Shown: piece after piece, positions 16,821 to 24,537 of the stretch
Numbering within the stretch: position 1 is the stretch's first letter
Layout: the number at the start of each line of letters is the position of its first letter
Origin: Flavobacterium piscis
Lineage (GTDB): Bacteria > Bacteroidota > Bacteroidia > Flavobacteriales > Flavobacteriaceae
Assembly (NCBI RefSeq): GCF_001686925.1
Contig: NZ_LVEN01000027.1
Coordinates: forward strand, 806,001 to 870,000
Length of the DNA: 64,000 nt
Direction of reading: 5' to 3'
Program-made: the position numbers and the translations under genes
Notes under the pieces: generated by a model
What the model saw: the letters and a program-made list of their open reading frames with translations, nothing else
Databases searched by the model: none
Told to the model about the DNA's origin: nothing

Positions 16821-17858
16821 ATGAAAAAACTTTATCTTTTTGCGTTTCTGTTTGCATCTATTACTATGTTTTCACAAAACATTTTAAAAGGTAAAATTTT
16901 AGGTAAAGACAATATCCCTTTAGAAGGAGTCAATATTTATTTTGACGGTACTACATTTGCAACCATTTCAGATGCAGCCGGAAATTATTCTATAACATAT
17001 GAAGCCAATACCAATGGTGTTTTGGTAATAAGTTTCATGGGATACGAAAGAGAATACCTTACTGCTTTGGATCCTTCTAAACCCTTAAATGTTAGACTTA
17101 CAATTTCTAAAAATCAACTTAAAGAAGTTGTTGTTAACCAAAAAGAACTGTTTACCAGAGCTCAGAAATTAAAAATATTTAAAGAATATTTTTTAGGCAA
17201 AACTAATAATGCAAAATTTTCTGTAATAAATAATGAAGATGATATTAAGTTCAGGTATGACAAGAAAAAATTAATTTTGACCGCTTCATCTAATAAACCT
17301 TTGATTGTAATTAATAGCTCTTTAGGTTATAAAATTAATTATGAATTAGCAGGATTTGAAATTACATTTGATAAAATCAGTATGAATTCCAAAGATGTAG
17401 TTAATAACTTTTATCAGGGAGTGAGCCGTTTTGAGGAAGTTAACAATGCTGCAGAAATTTTAGAACGCAGAGAAAAAGCTTTTCAAGGTTCGCAGGTTCA
17501 GTTTTTCAGGAATTTAGCAAATAAGGATTGGGGGCAAGAGAAATTTTTATTGTTTAATGATACTCATAATCTTGATCCAAATGCACGTTTTTCAATTAGT
17601 AAAGAAGATGATATTGTAAAAGTAAAAATTCTTCCTCAACGAAAAGGAGAAATGAAAAACGAAGAAAATATAAAAGATATAGTGGCATCTTATAATGTTA
17701 CATTTAATAATAACGAATCATCCAAAATAGTTTTCCTCACAGATAGTTTTTATATTTATAAGTACGGTAATAATTCAAATATTAATGATATACTTTTTTT
17801 AGGCAAAATTGGAGAAAAGAAAGTAGGTGATTTATTACCTTTAAATTATGGTATGTAG
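16821..17858 (+). CDS. Secreted protein with carboxypeptidase-regulatory-like domain
   Basis: The 345-residue protein has a signal peptide (MKKLYLFAFLFASITMFSQ). It is followed by a CarboxypepD_reg-like domain at about residues 21-95 (LKGKILGKDNIPLEGVNIYF, then SDAAGNYSITY and ISFMGYERE), the same domain found at the front of TonB-dependent receptors. The remaining 240 residues are not a barrel. They look like a beta-rich domain of unknown function common in Flavobacteriia. It is a likely periplasmic or outer-membrane-associated protein. Its start lies 7 bp after a terminator-like hairpin, so expression may depend on read-through or on a promoter inside tsaC. Confidence 0.8.
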   Translation: MKKLYLFAFLFASITMFSQNILKGKILGKDNIPLEGVNIYFDGTTFATISDAAGNYSITYEANTNGVLVISFMGYEREYLTALDPSKPLNVRLTISKNQLKEVVVNQKELFTRAQKLKIFKEYFLGKTNNAKFSVINNEDDIKFRYDKKKLILTASSNKPLIVINSSLGYKINYELAGFEITFDKISMNSKDVVNNFYQGVSRFEEVNNAAEILERREKAFQGSQVQFFRNLANKDWGQEKFLLFNDTHNLDPNARFSISKEDDIVKVKILPQRKGEMKNEENIKDIVASYNVTFNNNESSKIVFLTDSFYIYKYGNNSNINDILFLGKIGEKKVGDLLPLNYGM

Positions 17859-18008
17859 TGCATGTGGCGTATTTGTAAATAAATACTTAAATCATATAAA
17901 AGTTAAAAAATAATAACTAACTTTAGATTAGTTAAAATTTAGTTAGTTTAAAGATAATGCTATTCTTAATTTATATTTAATTGGTTATTAAAAAAGTTAA
18001 GGATACAT

Positions 18009-18034
18009 AAAAGCAGGTCAATTGACCTGCTTTT
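18009..18034. terminator. Perfect 26-bp palindromic terminator between converging genes
   Basis: The arms aaaagcaggtcaa and ttgacctgctttt are exactly complementary, with T-runs on both strands. It serves the minus-strand OmpA gene (stop at 18064) and possibly the plus-strand gene ending at 17858. Confidence 0.8.
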
Positions 18035-18063
18035 TCTGTTTAATAAAGTATGTAAAAACGAGA

Positions 18064-18897
18064 TTATTTCGCTTGTTTCTTCATTTCTTTTTCAATCATA
18101 TCATAAAATTGATCGATTTTTGGCATAACCACAATACGAGTTCTTCTGTTACGAGCTTTGTCCTCTTGAGTATCATTAGCAACTAATGGTACATAAGAAC
18201 TTCTACCAGCTGCGATTAATTTTGCAGGGTTCACACCAAGATCATTTGTTAATACACGTACAATAGATGTAGAACGTTTAACACTTAAATCCCAGTTGTC
18301 TAGCAAAATTCCGTTGCTTTTGTAAGGAACGTTATCTGTATGACCTTCAACCATACATTCGAAATCTGGTTTGTCGTTTACTACTTTTGCAACTTTAGCT
18401 AAAACACCTTTAGCTTTGTCAGTTACATCATAGCTACCGCTTTTAAATAATAATTTGTCTGCGATAGAAATAAATACAACACCTTTTTCTACATTGATTT
18501 CGATATCCGGATCATTAATTCCAACAGCTCCTTTTAAGCTTGTAACCAATGCTAAAGTTACACTGTCTTTTTTAGTTAATGCATCCTGAAGTCTAGATAT
18601 TTTTAAATCCTTTTCTTTTAAACTTTCTAAAGATTTTTCAAGATTTTCAGCTCCTTTAGTTGTTAATACAGTTAAGTCTTTAGAAGTGCTTATTAAATCT
18701 TGATTATGTTGTTTATAGCTTTCTGCTGTAGCTGCTAATCCTGCTTTTTCCTCTAAACAAGCATTTAGTTTTACGGTGCAAGAGTTTAATAAATCTTGTG
18801 TTTCTTTGTTCTTAGCTTCTAAAGCTGCGTATTGCTTTTTCGATACACACGAAGTTAAGGCCATTAATACTGATAGTGCAATTACTATTTTTCTCAT
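18064..18897 (-). CDS. OmpA-family peptidoglycan-associated lipoprotein
   Basis: The 277-residue protein has a lipoprotein signal ending at Cys17 (ALTSC). A coiled-coil segment spans roughly residues 20-110 and an OmpA C-terminal domain roughly 145-265. That domain keeps the peptidoglycan-binding pattern: VEGHTDNVPY, the helix NWDLSVKRSTSIVRVL, the AAGRSSYVPL strand and the closing KARNRRTRIVV. The protein likely tethers the outer membrane to the wall. It follows the glycosyltransferase gene by 34 bp but has its own -7-like element (18927-18934). Confidence 0.9.
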   Translation of the reverse strand: MRKIVIALSVLMALTSCVSKKQYAALEAKNKETQDLLNSCTVKLNACLEEKAGLAATAESYKQHNQDLISTSKDLTVLTTKGAENLEKSLESLKEKDLKISRLQDALTKKDSVTLALVTSLKGAVGINDPDIEINVEKGVVFISIADKLLFKSGSYDVTDKAKGVLAKVAKVVNDKPDFECMVEGHTDNVPYKSNGILLDNWDLSVKRSTSIVRVLTNDLGVNPAKLIAAGRSSYVPLVANDTQEDKARNRRTRIVVMPKIDQFYDMIEKEMKKQAK

Positions 18898-18926
18898 AGT
18901 TATTATATTTAATTAAACGTTGATTA

Positions 18927-18934
18927 CAAATTTA
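18927..18934 (-). promoter_or_regulatory. Putative -7 element of the OmpA gene
   Basis: Reads taaatttg on the minus strand (TAnnTTTG), about 30 bp before the ATG and overlapping the stop codon of the upstream glycosyltransferase gene. No clear -33 TTG is seen. Confidence 0.35.
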
Positions 18935-19951
18935 GTTTTTAATATTTTGATTACTGTTAAAGATTTCTTTAAATACGGACAGTTTCTTTATGTAATACAG
19001 GAAAACGATACTTTTTACAGTATAGTATTGCTGTATCTGAAAATCTTTTCGCTTACGCAGATATTTTAAAGATATACAATAAAATGAAAAATGCGCTTTC
19101 AAAATAGCAAAAGCATGCTCAAATTTTCCTTGTGTTAAAAAACGGATACTGGCAATACCGTCTAAAACCATTCTAAAGAAAATGACAAAAAATAACCCTT
19201 TTTTAGGTAAATTTTTGACAAGCATTAACAATGAATTTCTAAAATTCAAGTATGTTTTTTTGGGATTTCCTTGTTGTAAGGTTGCGCCGCCAACATGATA
19301 AACAACTGATCCTGAATTGTATTTAATTATGTGTCCTTCGTTTGCAGCGCGCCAGCACAAATCTATTTCTTCCTGATGTGCAAAAAAGCTTTCGTCAAAA
19401 CCTCCTAATTCATGATAGACTTCGCTTCTTATAAAAAAACAAGCACCGGAAGCCCAGAATAGCTCACAATTATCATTGTACTGACCATTATCTTTTTCGA
19501 TAGTGTCAAAAATGCGGCCACGGCAAAACGGAAAGCCAAATTTATCAATGAATCCGCCTGCAGCGCCGGCGTATTCAAAATATTCTTTGTTTTTAAAATC
19601 AAGAATCTTGGGCTGGATTATAGCTGTTTGTTTTTCTTTATCGAAAGTTTCAATAATTGGATTTAGCCAATTTTCAGTTACCTCGATGTCTGAATTTATT
19701 AACGCATAAATTTCGGCATCAATATGTTGTAAAGCATCATTATAGCCTTTTGCAAAGCCATGATTGCCGCTATTTACAACTATTTTAATTGTGGGAAAAT
19801 TTTGTCTGATAAAATTTATAGAATCATCTGTTGAAGCATTATCAGCAACATATATTGGGGTTCCTTCCGAAAATTGAACGACAGAAGGTAAAAATTGCTC
19901 TAACAATTTTACGCCGTTCCAATTTAAAATGACAACTGCAATTTTATCCAA
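18932..19951 (-). CDS. Family 2 glycosyltransferase (WbbL-like)
   Basis: This 339-residue GT-A enzyme begins AVVILNWNGVKLLEQFLPSV, with the nucleotide-sugar site ADNASTDDS near residues 36-44 and the metal-binding INSDIEV near residue 90. The FDESFFAHQEEIDLCWRA block is typical of the GT2 rhamnosyltransferase-like subgroup. A hydrophobic patch near the C-terminus could make it membrane-peripheral. It probably adds a sugar to a cell-surface glycan, with the acceptor unknown. It lies between the HsdR-N-like gene (28 bp upstream) and the OmpA gene (34 bp downstream), suggesting a minus-strand unit. Confidence 0.9.
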   Translation of the reverse strand: MDKIAVVILNWNGVKLLEQFLPSVVQFSEGTPIYVADNASTDDSINFIRQNFPTIKIVVNSGNHGFAKGYNDALQHIDAEIYALINSDIEVTENWLNPIIETFDKEKQTAIIQPKILDFKNKEYFEYAGAAGGFIDKFGFPFCRGRIFDTIEKDNGQYNDNCELFWASGACFFIRSEVYHELGGFDESFFAHQEEIDLCWRAANEGHIIKYNSGSVVYHVGGATLQQGNPKKTYLNFRNSLLMLVKNLPKKGLFFVIFFRMVLDGIASIRFLTQGKFEHAFAILKAHFSFYCISLKYLRKRKDFQIQQYYTVKSIVFLYYIKKLSVFKEIFNSNQNIKN

Positions 19952-19979
19952 AAGTAACTTTATTTATTTTTAATACTAT

Positions 19980-20426
19980 TTATTCTTTATAGTCCGGTAA
20001 GTTTCTTAGAAACTCATATTTTTCATTCTCAAAATCCATTTGACAATAAAAATGACTTAGACCATTCGTCACATTCAAAAACCGTGCCTGCATTGTCATA
20101 TTATAACGTGCAATTTGATCAAAAGTTGCCTGAGAAATTTTTACGCCAGGTGCTTTACATTCTACTAATATATGTATAGAACCATCGGTATTAAAGACAA
20201 CAACATCGTATCTTTTTCGTAATCCGTTGACTGTTAAAACTTTTTCAACATTGATTAGTGATTTAGGGTATTTTTTTTCATCGATTAAATAATGAACAAC
20301 ATGCTGGCGAACCCATTCTTCTGGGGTAAGAATGATAAATTTTTTCCTGATTTCATCGAAAATGGACACTTTATTTTCGCTATTTTTGAATCGGAAAGTA
20401 TATGATGGAAAATTTAATTGCTGCAT
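19980..20426 (-). CDS. Stand-alone HsdR N-terminal type PD-(D/E)XK domain protein
   Basis: The 148-residue protein matches only the nuclease domain found at the N-terminus of type I restriction HsdR subunits. Asp74 in RYDVVVF and Glu89-Cys-Lys91 in LVECKAP form the PD-(D/E)XK core, and an RQHVVHYLI helix precedes it. No helicase domain and no hsdM or hsdS genes are nearby, so a restriction role is not supported. A small housekeeping nuclease or nucleic-acid-binding protein is more likely. It is transcribed divergently from holA across a repeat-containing 97-bp spacer. Confidence 0.85.
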   Translation of the reverse strand: MQQLNFPSYTFRFKNSENKVSIFDEIRKKFIILTPEEWVRQHVVHYLIDEKKYPKSLINVEKVLTVNGLRKRYDVVVFNTDGSIHILVECKAPGVKISQATFDQIARYNMTMQARFLNVTNGLSHFYCQMDFENEKYEFLRNLPDYKE

Positions 20427-20444
20427 AGGGCAAAAATATAAAAT

Positions 20445-20505
20445 AGTTTCAGGTTTCAGGTTTAAAGTTTCAACTTATTGAAGCGAGAACGTGAAACCTG
20501 AAACT
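20445..20505. repeat. Inverted repeat ('agtttcaggtttca') in the holA spacer
   Basis: The 14-bp arms agtttcaggtttca (20445-20458) and tgaaacctgaaact (20492-20505) are perfect complements. Related words flank the element at 15935-16085. Confidence 0.6.
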
Positions 20506-20523
20506 TTAAACAAAAATATTTGA

Positions 20524-21528
20524 ATGGACGAAGTTGTAAAAATTGTTAATGATATTAAAGCCGGAAATATAAAACCTATTTATTTTTTAATGGGCGAAGA
20601 GCCTTATTATATTGATAAATTATCAGAATATATAGAACAAAATGTCCTGTCTGAAGAAGAAAAAGGATTTAATCAAACCGTATTATATGGTAGGGATGTT
20701 ACTGTAGAGGATATTGTTTCAACGGCCAAGCGCTATCCTATGATGTCTGACCGTCAGGTTGTTATTGTGAAAGAAGCACAAGACTTATCAAGAACAATTG
20801 ATAAAATAGAGTCGTATGTGAATAATCCTATGGAGTCTACGGTGTTGGTTTTCTGCTACAAATACAAAACACTCGACAAGCGTAAAAAAGTAACTAAATT
20901 ATTAGCCCAAAACGGAATTGTATACGAAAGTAAAAAACTATACGAAAACCAGGTTGGAGATTGGATAAAACGTGTACTTGCGGGGAAAAAATACACAATC
21001 GACCCAAAAGCTAATGCAATGTTAGTAGAATTTCTAGGTACAGACTTGAGTAAAATCAACAATGAGCTGGAAAAATTACAGATTATTTTGCCACAAGGAT
21101 CGTTAATTACACCACAACATATCGAGGAAAATATAGGTTTTAGTAAAGATTATAATGTTTTCGAACTTCGAAAAGCAATTGGTGAACGCAATCAGTTAAA
21201 AGCCTACAAAATAGCGGAGAATTTTGCTCATAATCCTAAAGAATATCCATTGGTAATGACTACGGGATTGGTTTTTGGTTTTTTTATACAGCTCTTAAAA
21301 TACCACGGACTTAAGGATAAAAATCCTAAAAATGTAGCTGCAGCAATTGGCGTAAATCCTTATTTTCTGAAAGAATATGACTTAGCCATAAAAAATTACC
21401 CAATGCGAAAAGTGAGTCAAATAGTGGGAGCACTGCGAGATGTAGATATTAAAAGTAAAGGTGTAGGTGCAAATGCTTTACCTCAGGCGGATTTATTAAA
21501 AGAAATGCTGTACAAAATATTTAATTAA
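20524..21528 (+). CDS. holA: DNA polymerase III subunit delta
   Basis: The 334-residue clamp-loader subunit opens the sliding clamp during replication. The N-terminal part KPIYFLMGEEPYYIDKLSEYI is the standard HolA start, with the degenerate nucleotide-binding domain lacking Walker A. The central FLGTDLSKINNELEKL block and the C-terminal collar helices (MRKVSQIVGALRDVDIKSKG) are conserved. Length is normal for the family. The gene is divergent from the HsdR-N-like gene. A short palindrome (cgtgaaaattcacg, 21531-21544) follows its stop directly. Confidence 0.92.
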   Translation: MDEVVKIVNDIKAGNIKPIYFLMGEEPYYIDKLSEYIEQNVLSEEEKGFNQTVLYGRDVTVEDIVSTAKRYPMMSDRQVVIVKEAQDLSRTIDKIESYVNNPMESTVLVFCYKYKTLDKRKKVTKLLAQNGIVYESKKLYENQVGDWIKRVLAGKKYTIDPKANAMLVEFLGTDLSKINNELEKLQIILPQGSLITPQHIEENIGFSKDYNVFELRKAIGERNQLKAYKIAENFAHNPKEYPLVMTTGLVFGFFIQLLKYHGLKDKNPKNVAAAIGVNPYFLKEYDLAIKNYPMRKVSQIVGALRDVDIKSKGVGANALPQADLLKEMLYKIFN

Positions 21529-21530
21529 GC

Positions 21531-21544
21531 CGTGAAAATTCACG
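21531..21544. other. 14-bp perfect palindrome after holA
   Basis: cgtgaaaattcacg begins 2 bp beyond the holA stop. It could be a short hairpin or an operator for the small membrane protein gene 53 bp further on. No T-run follows. Confidence 0.3.
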
Positions 21545-21596
21545 ATATTTGCATCTCTAAAAAAAATACTACTTTTAAAATAATAATTACACAATT

Positions 21597-21779
21597 ATGG
21601 GAATGAATAAAAATACCGTTTTAGGATGGGCTACTTTTATAATGGTACTTATGGGATTGTTACTTATAGGTCTTGGCGCTTTTAGATACAGAGATGTTTC
21701 TGGTTGGGGATTCGTAGCCGTTGGGGTTGGTTTTTTTGCCAATGCCTGGGTTTTTAATGCTTTAAAAGGAAGAGTTTAG
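21597..21779 (+). CDS. Small two-helix membrane protein (CAL67264-like)
   Basis: The 60-residue protein has two hydrophobic helices, about residues 9-28 (LGWATFIMVLMGLLLIGLGA) and 35-54, joined by the short polar turn FRYRDVSGW. It resembles the small Flavobacteriia membrane protein family called CAL67264, though I identify it by appearance only. The ATG at 21597 (MGMNKN) or the one two codons later are both possible starts. It precedes ettA by 62 bp on the same strand. Function unknown. Confidence 0.75.
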   Translation: MGMNKNTVLGWATFIMVLMGLLLIGLGAFRYRDVSGWGFVAVGVGFFANAWVFNALKGRV

Positions 21780-21841
21780 CAAAATTTAATTGCGATATAA
21801 AATCAATAAAAAATAATTAATTAAAATAAAAAATATAAAAA

Positions 21842-23533
21842 ATGTCAGACGATAAGAAAGTAATTTTCTCAATGCAGAAATTGAGTAAAACCTATCAGGG
21901 AGCAGACAAACCAGTGCTTAAAAACATTTATTTAAGTTTCTTTTATGGAGCTAAAATTGGTATTTTAGGTTTAAACGGTTCAGGAAAATCTTCTTTATTA
22001 AAAATTATTGCCGGAGTAGATAAAAATTATCAAGGTGATGTTGTCTTTCAACCAGGCTATACTGTTGGTTATTTAGAGCAAGAACCAATTCTTGATGATT
22101 CTAAAACCGTGATCGAAATTGTTCGTGAAGGAGCTGCAGAAACTATGGCAGTTTTAGAAGAATACAATCAAATTAATGATTTATTCGGTCTAGAAGAAAA
22201 CTATTCCGATCCTGATAAAATGGATAAGTTAATGGATCGTCAGGCAGCTTTGCAGGATAAAATTGATGCTCTTGGTGCTTGGGAAATCGATACAAAACTA
22301 GAAATCGCAATGGATGCTTTGCGTACTCCGGAAGGAGATACGCCAATCAAAAACCTTTCAGGAGGAGAGCGTCGTCGTGTAGCTTTATGTCGTTTGTTAT
22401 TGCAACAGCCTGATGTATTGTTACTTGATGAGCCTACCAACCACCTTGATGCTGAATCTGTCCTTTGGTTAGAACAGCACTTGGCACAATATGCAGGAAC
22501 TGTAATTGCGGTAACGCACGATAGATATTTCCTTGATAATGTTGCAGGTTGGATTTTAGAGTTGGATAGAGGAGAAGGTATTCCGTGGAAAGGAAATTAT
22601 TCTTCTTGGTTAGATCAAAAATCTAGTCGTATGGCACAAGAAGAAAAAGTAGCTTCAAAACGCAGAAAAACGTTAGAGCGTGAGTTGGACTGGGTACGTC
22701 AGGGAGCTAAAGGTCGTCAAACGAAACAAAAAGCACGTTTACAAAACTACGACAAGTTATTAAACGAAGATCAAAAACAACTGGATGAAAATCTGGAAAT
22801 CTATATCCCGAACGGTCCGCGTTTAGGAACCAATGTTATTGAAGCTAAAAATGTAGCCAAAGCTTTTGGAGATAAATTATTGTATGATAATTTAAACTTC
22901 ACTTTGCCACAAGCCGGAATTGTTGGAATCATCGGACCAAATGGTGCTGGTAAATCCACCATCTTCAAAATGATTATGGGCGAGCAAGCTACGGATAGTG
23001 GAGAATTTTCAGTTGGAGAAACTGTAAAAATAGCTTACGTAGATCAATCTCACTCTAATATTGATCCGAATAAATCAATCTGGGAAAATTTTGCCGACGG
23101 TCAGGAATTGATTATGATGGGAGGAAAGCAAGTAAATTCCAGAGCTTATTTATCACGTTTTAACTTTGGTGGAGGAGAGCAAAACAAGAAAGTTTCAATG
23201 CTTTCCGGTGGAGAACGTAACCGTTTACACTTAGCAATGACTTTGAAAGAAGAAGGAAACGTACTTTTACTGGATGAGCCAACGAATGATTTAGATGTAA
23301 ATACACTTCGTGCATTGGAAGAAGGTTTAGAGAATTTTGCTGGTTGTGCCGTTATTATCTCGCACGACAGATGGTTCTTAGATAGAATTTGTACGCACAT
23401 TCTGGCTTTCGAAGGAGATTCTGAAGTTTATTATTTCGAAGGAGGTTTCTCTGAATACGAAGAAAATAAAAAGAAACGCTTAGGTGGTGATTTAACTCCG
23501 AAACGTTTGAAATACAGAAAGTTGATTAGATAA
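21842..23533 (+). CDS. ettA: Energy-dependent translational throttle protein EttA (ABC-F)
   Basis: This 563-residue soluble protein has two ABC ATPase domains and no membrane segments. Domain 1 has Walker A GLNGSGKS (residues 43-50) and signature LSGGERRRVAL. Domain 2 has GPNGAGKST and LSGGERNRLHL. The linker between them (ELDWVRQGAKGRQTKQKARL) and the arm insertion match EttA rather than other ABC-F members. EttA binds the ribosomal E site and gates the first peptide bond according to ATP/ADP. The C-terminal KKKRLGGDLTPKRLKYRKL tail is also typical. Confidence 0.93.
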   Translation: MSDDKKVIFSMQKLSKTYQGADKPVLKNIYLSFFYGAKIGILGLNGSGKSSLLKIIAGVDKNYQGDVVFQPGYTVGYLEQEPILDDSKTVIEIVREGAAETMAVLEEYNQINDLFGLEENYSDPDKMDKLMDRQAALQDKIDALGAWEIDTKLEIAMDALRTPEGDTPIKNLSGGERRRVALCRLLLQQPDVLLLDEPTNHLDAESVLWLEQHLAQYAGTVIAVTHDRYFLDNVAGWILELDRGEGIPWKGNYSSWLDQKSSRMAQEEKVASKRRKTLERELDWVRQGAKGRQTKQKARLQNYDKLLNEDQKQLDENLEIYIPNGPRLGTNVIEAKNVAKAFGDKLLYDNLNFTLPQAGIVGIIGPNGAGKSTIFKMIMGEQATDSGEFSVGETVKIAYVDQSHSNIDPNKSIWENFADGQELIMMGGKQVNSRAYLSRFNFGGGEQNKKVSMLSGGERNRLHLAMTLKEEGNVLLLDEPTNDLDVNTLRALEEGLENFAGCAVIISHDRWFLDRICTHILAFEGDSEVYYFEGGFSEYEENKKKRLGGDLTPKRLKYRKLIR

Positions 23534-23612
23534 TATTCTAGTTAAAATTCAATTTTAAAATCCCAAATTCCAATTTAAAAACTGGAGTTTGGGATTTTTT
23601 TTGTAGTAGTTT

Positions 23613-23710
23613 GTCATTTCGACGAAGGAGAAATCCTCGTTAGAAGCTCTATAAAGATTGGATTCTCGTTGCGGAATTACTTGCGAGGATTTCTCCTTCG
23701 TCGAAATGAC
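23613..23710. repeat. Family A dispersed inverted repeat, copy 1
   Basis: Two perfectly complementary 27-bp arms (23613-23639 and 23684-23710; left arm begins gtcatttcgacgaaggag) enclose a 44-bp loop. It lies between the converging ettA and DCC genes. Two relatives are at 24197-24294 and 27555-27655. Confidence 0.9.
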
Positions 23711-23754
23711 CATATTGAGATAATTTGAATTTGGTATTTATAAATTGGAGTTTT

Positions 23755-24168
23755 TTAAAGAAACTTAGTCTTCAATTCCGGAGTTGGAATCATGCAACTC
23801 TCTTTTTTGCCATACCATTTGTAGCGATTTTTAGCAATGTAATCGTAAATATAGTTTCGTAGTTTTTCCGGGAATATTTTTAAAATTGAAATCAAACTGT
23901 AAATTCCTCCAAGTTCTTCTGCAATTTCAATAGCTGCTGAAGATTTAAAATAATAAGCAACGCCAGGATTATAAAAAACAATGCTGTCAATTTTATTTTG
24001 ATCAACCCCAATATATTTACAAATTTCATTTCCCAATTCTGATTGCAAAGCCACAAAACGAAAAATATCTTTTTTATCATTTTTGATGACAAACTGAACT
24101 GCGTTGTTGCATAAATTGCAAACACCGTCGAATAGGATTATTTTTTTATTTGGAGGAAAGCTTTGCAT
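23755..24168 (-). CDS. Thiol-disulfide oxidoreductase-like DCC family protein
   Basis: The conserved start IILFDGVCNLCNNAVQFV carries the DxxCxxC motif that names the family, and FRFVALQSE and GVAYYFKSSAAIEI blocks follow. The open frame extends upstream to 24237, but those extra codons (CDFSFVEM) are encoded by a family A repeat arm. ATGs at 24201 and 24168 are the realistic starts, and 24168 (MQSFPPNKK, 137 residues) puts the conserved motif at the usual distance from the N-terminus. The function of DCC proteins is not established, and redox or membrane-associated roles have been proposed. Confidence 0.85.
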   Translation of the reverse strand: MQSFPPNKKIILFDGVCNLCNNAVQFVIKNDKKDIFRFVALQSELGNEICKYIGVDQNKIDSIVFYNPGVAYYFKSSAAIEIAEELGGIYSLISILKIFPEKLRNYIYDYIAKNRYKWYGKKESCMIPTPELKTKFL

Positions 24169-24537
24169 TGATTGATTTTCAAGTTTAAGTTTTTTTGTCA
24201 TTTCGACGAAGGAGAAATCACACCAGAAACTCCTCAATCAAAATCGTCTATCATTGTTGATTTTCGATTGTGATTTCTCCTTCGTCGAAATGACAAGATT
24301 GTGGTTATTCTTTTTTTTTAATAATTCTTTATTATTGATTTTTATTATCGAAACACACTGTTTTATAAATTTTTTAAATCAAAGACAGCCTTCATAAATT
24401 GTATAGAATTAGTTTTTATAAAAAAATCATCTTCCTAATCGTATTTTTTAAAATATTACCTTAAAAGGCTTTATTTTAATTATAGAGATTTTTCATCATA
24501 ATTTTGAACCTGAAAACTGCCACTGCGACTGAAAAAC
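24169..24537. other. 369-bp spacer with a family A element and no gene
   Basis: It lies between the DCC gene start and the mutS2 stop, both on the minus strand. It contains family A copy 2 and, near its right edge (24506-24539), the word-type half element cctgaaaactgccactgcga. The rest is AT-rich without an open frame. Confidence 0.6.
24197..24294. repeat. Family A dispersed inverted repeat, copy 2
   Basis: Perfect 25-bp arms (24197-24221 and 24270-24294; left arm begins gtcatttcgacgaaggag) surround a 48-bp loop. The left arm touches the possible upstream start codon (24201) of the DCC gene, so the element is at that gene's 5' end. Confidence 0.9.

Noticed and set aside
19980..20426. Type I restriction system
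   Set aside because: Only the HsdR N-terminal domain is present; no helicase domain, hsdM or hsdS genes are nearby.
24201..24237. Longer N-terminus of the DCC protein
   Set aside because: The extra codons are the translated arm of a family A repeat.
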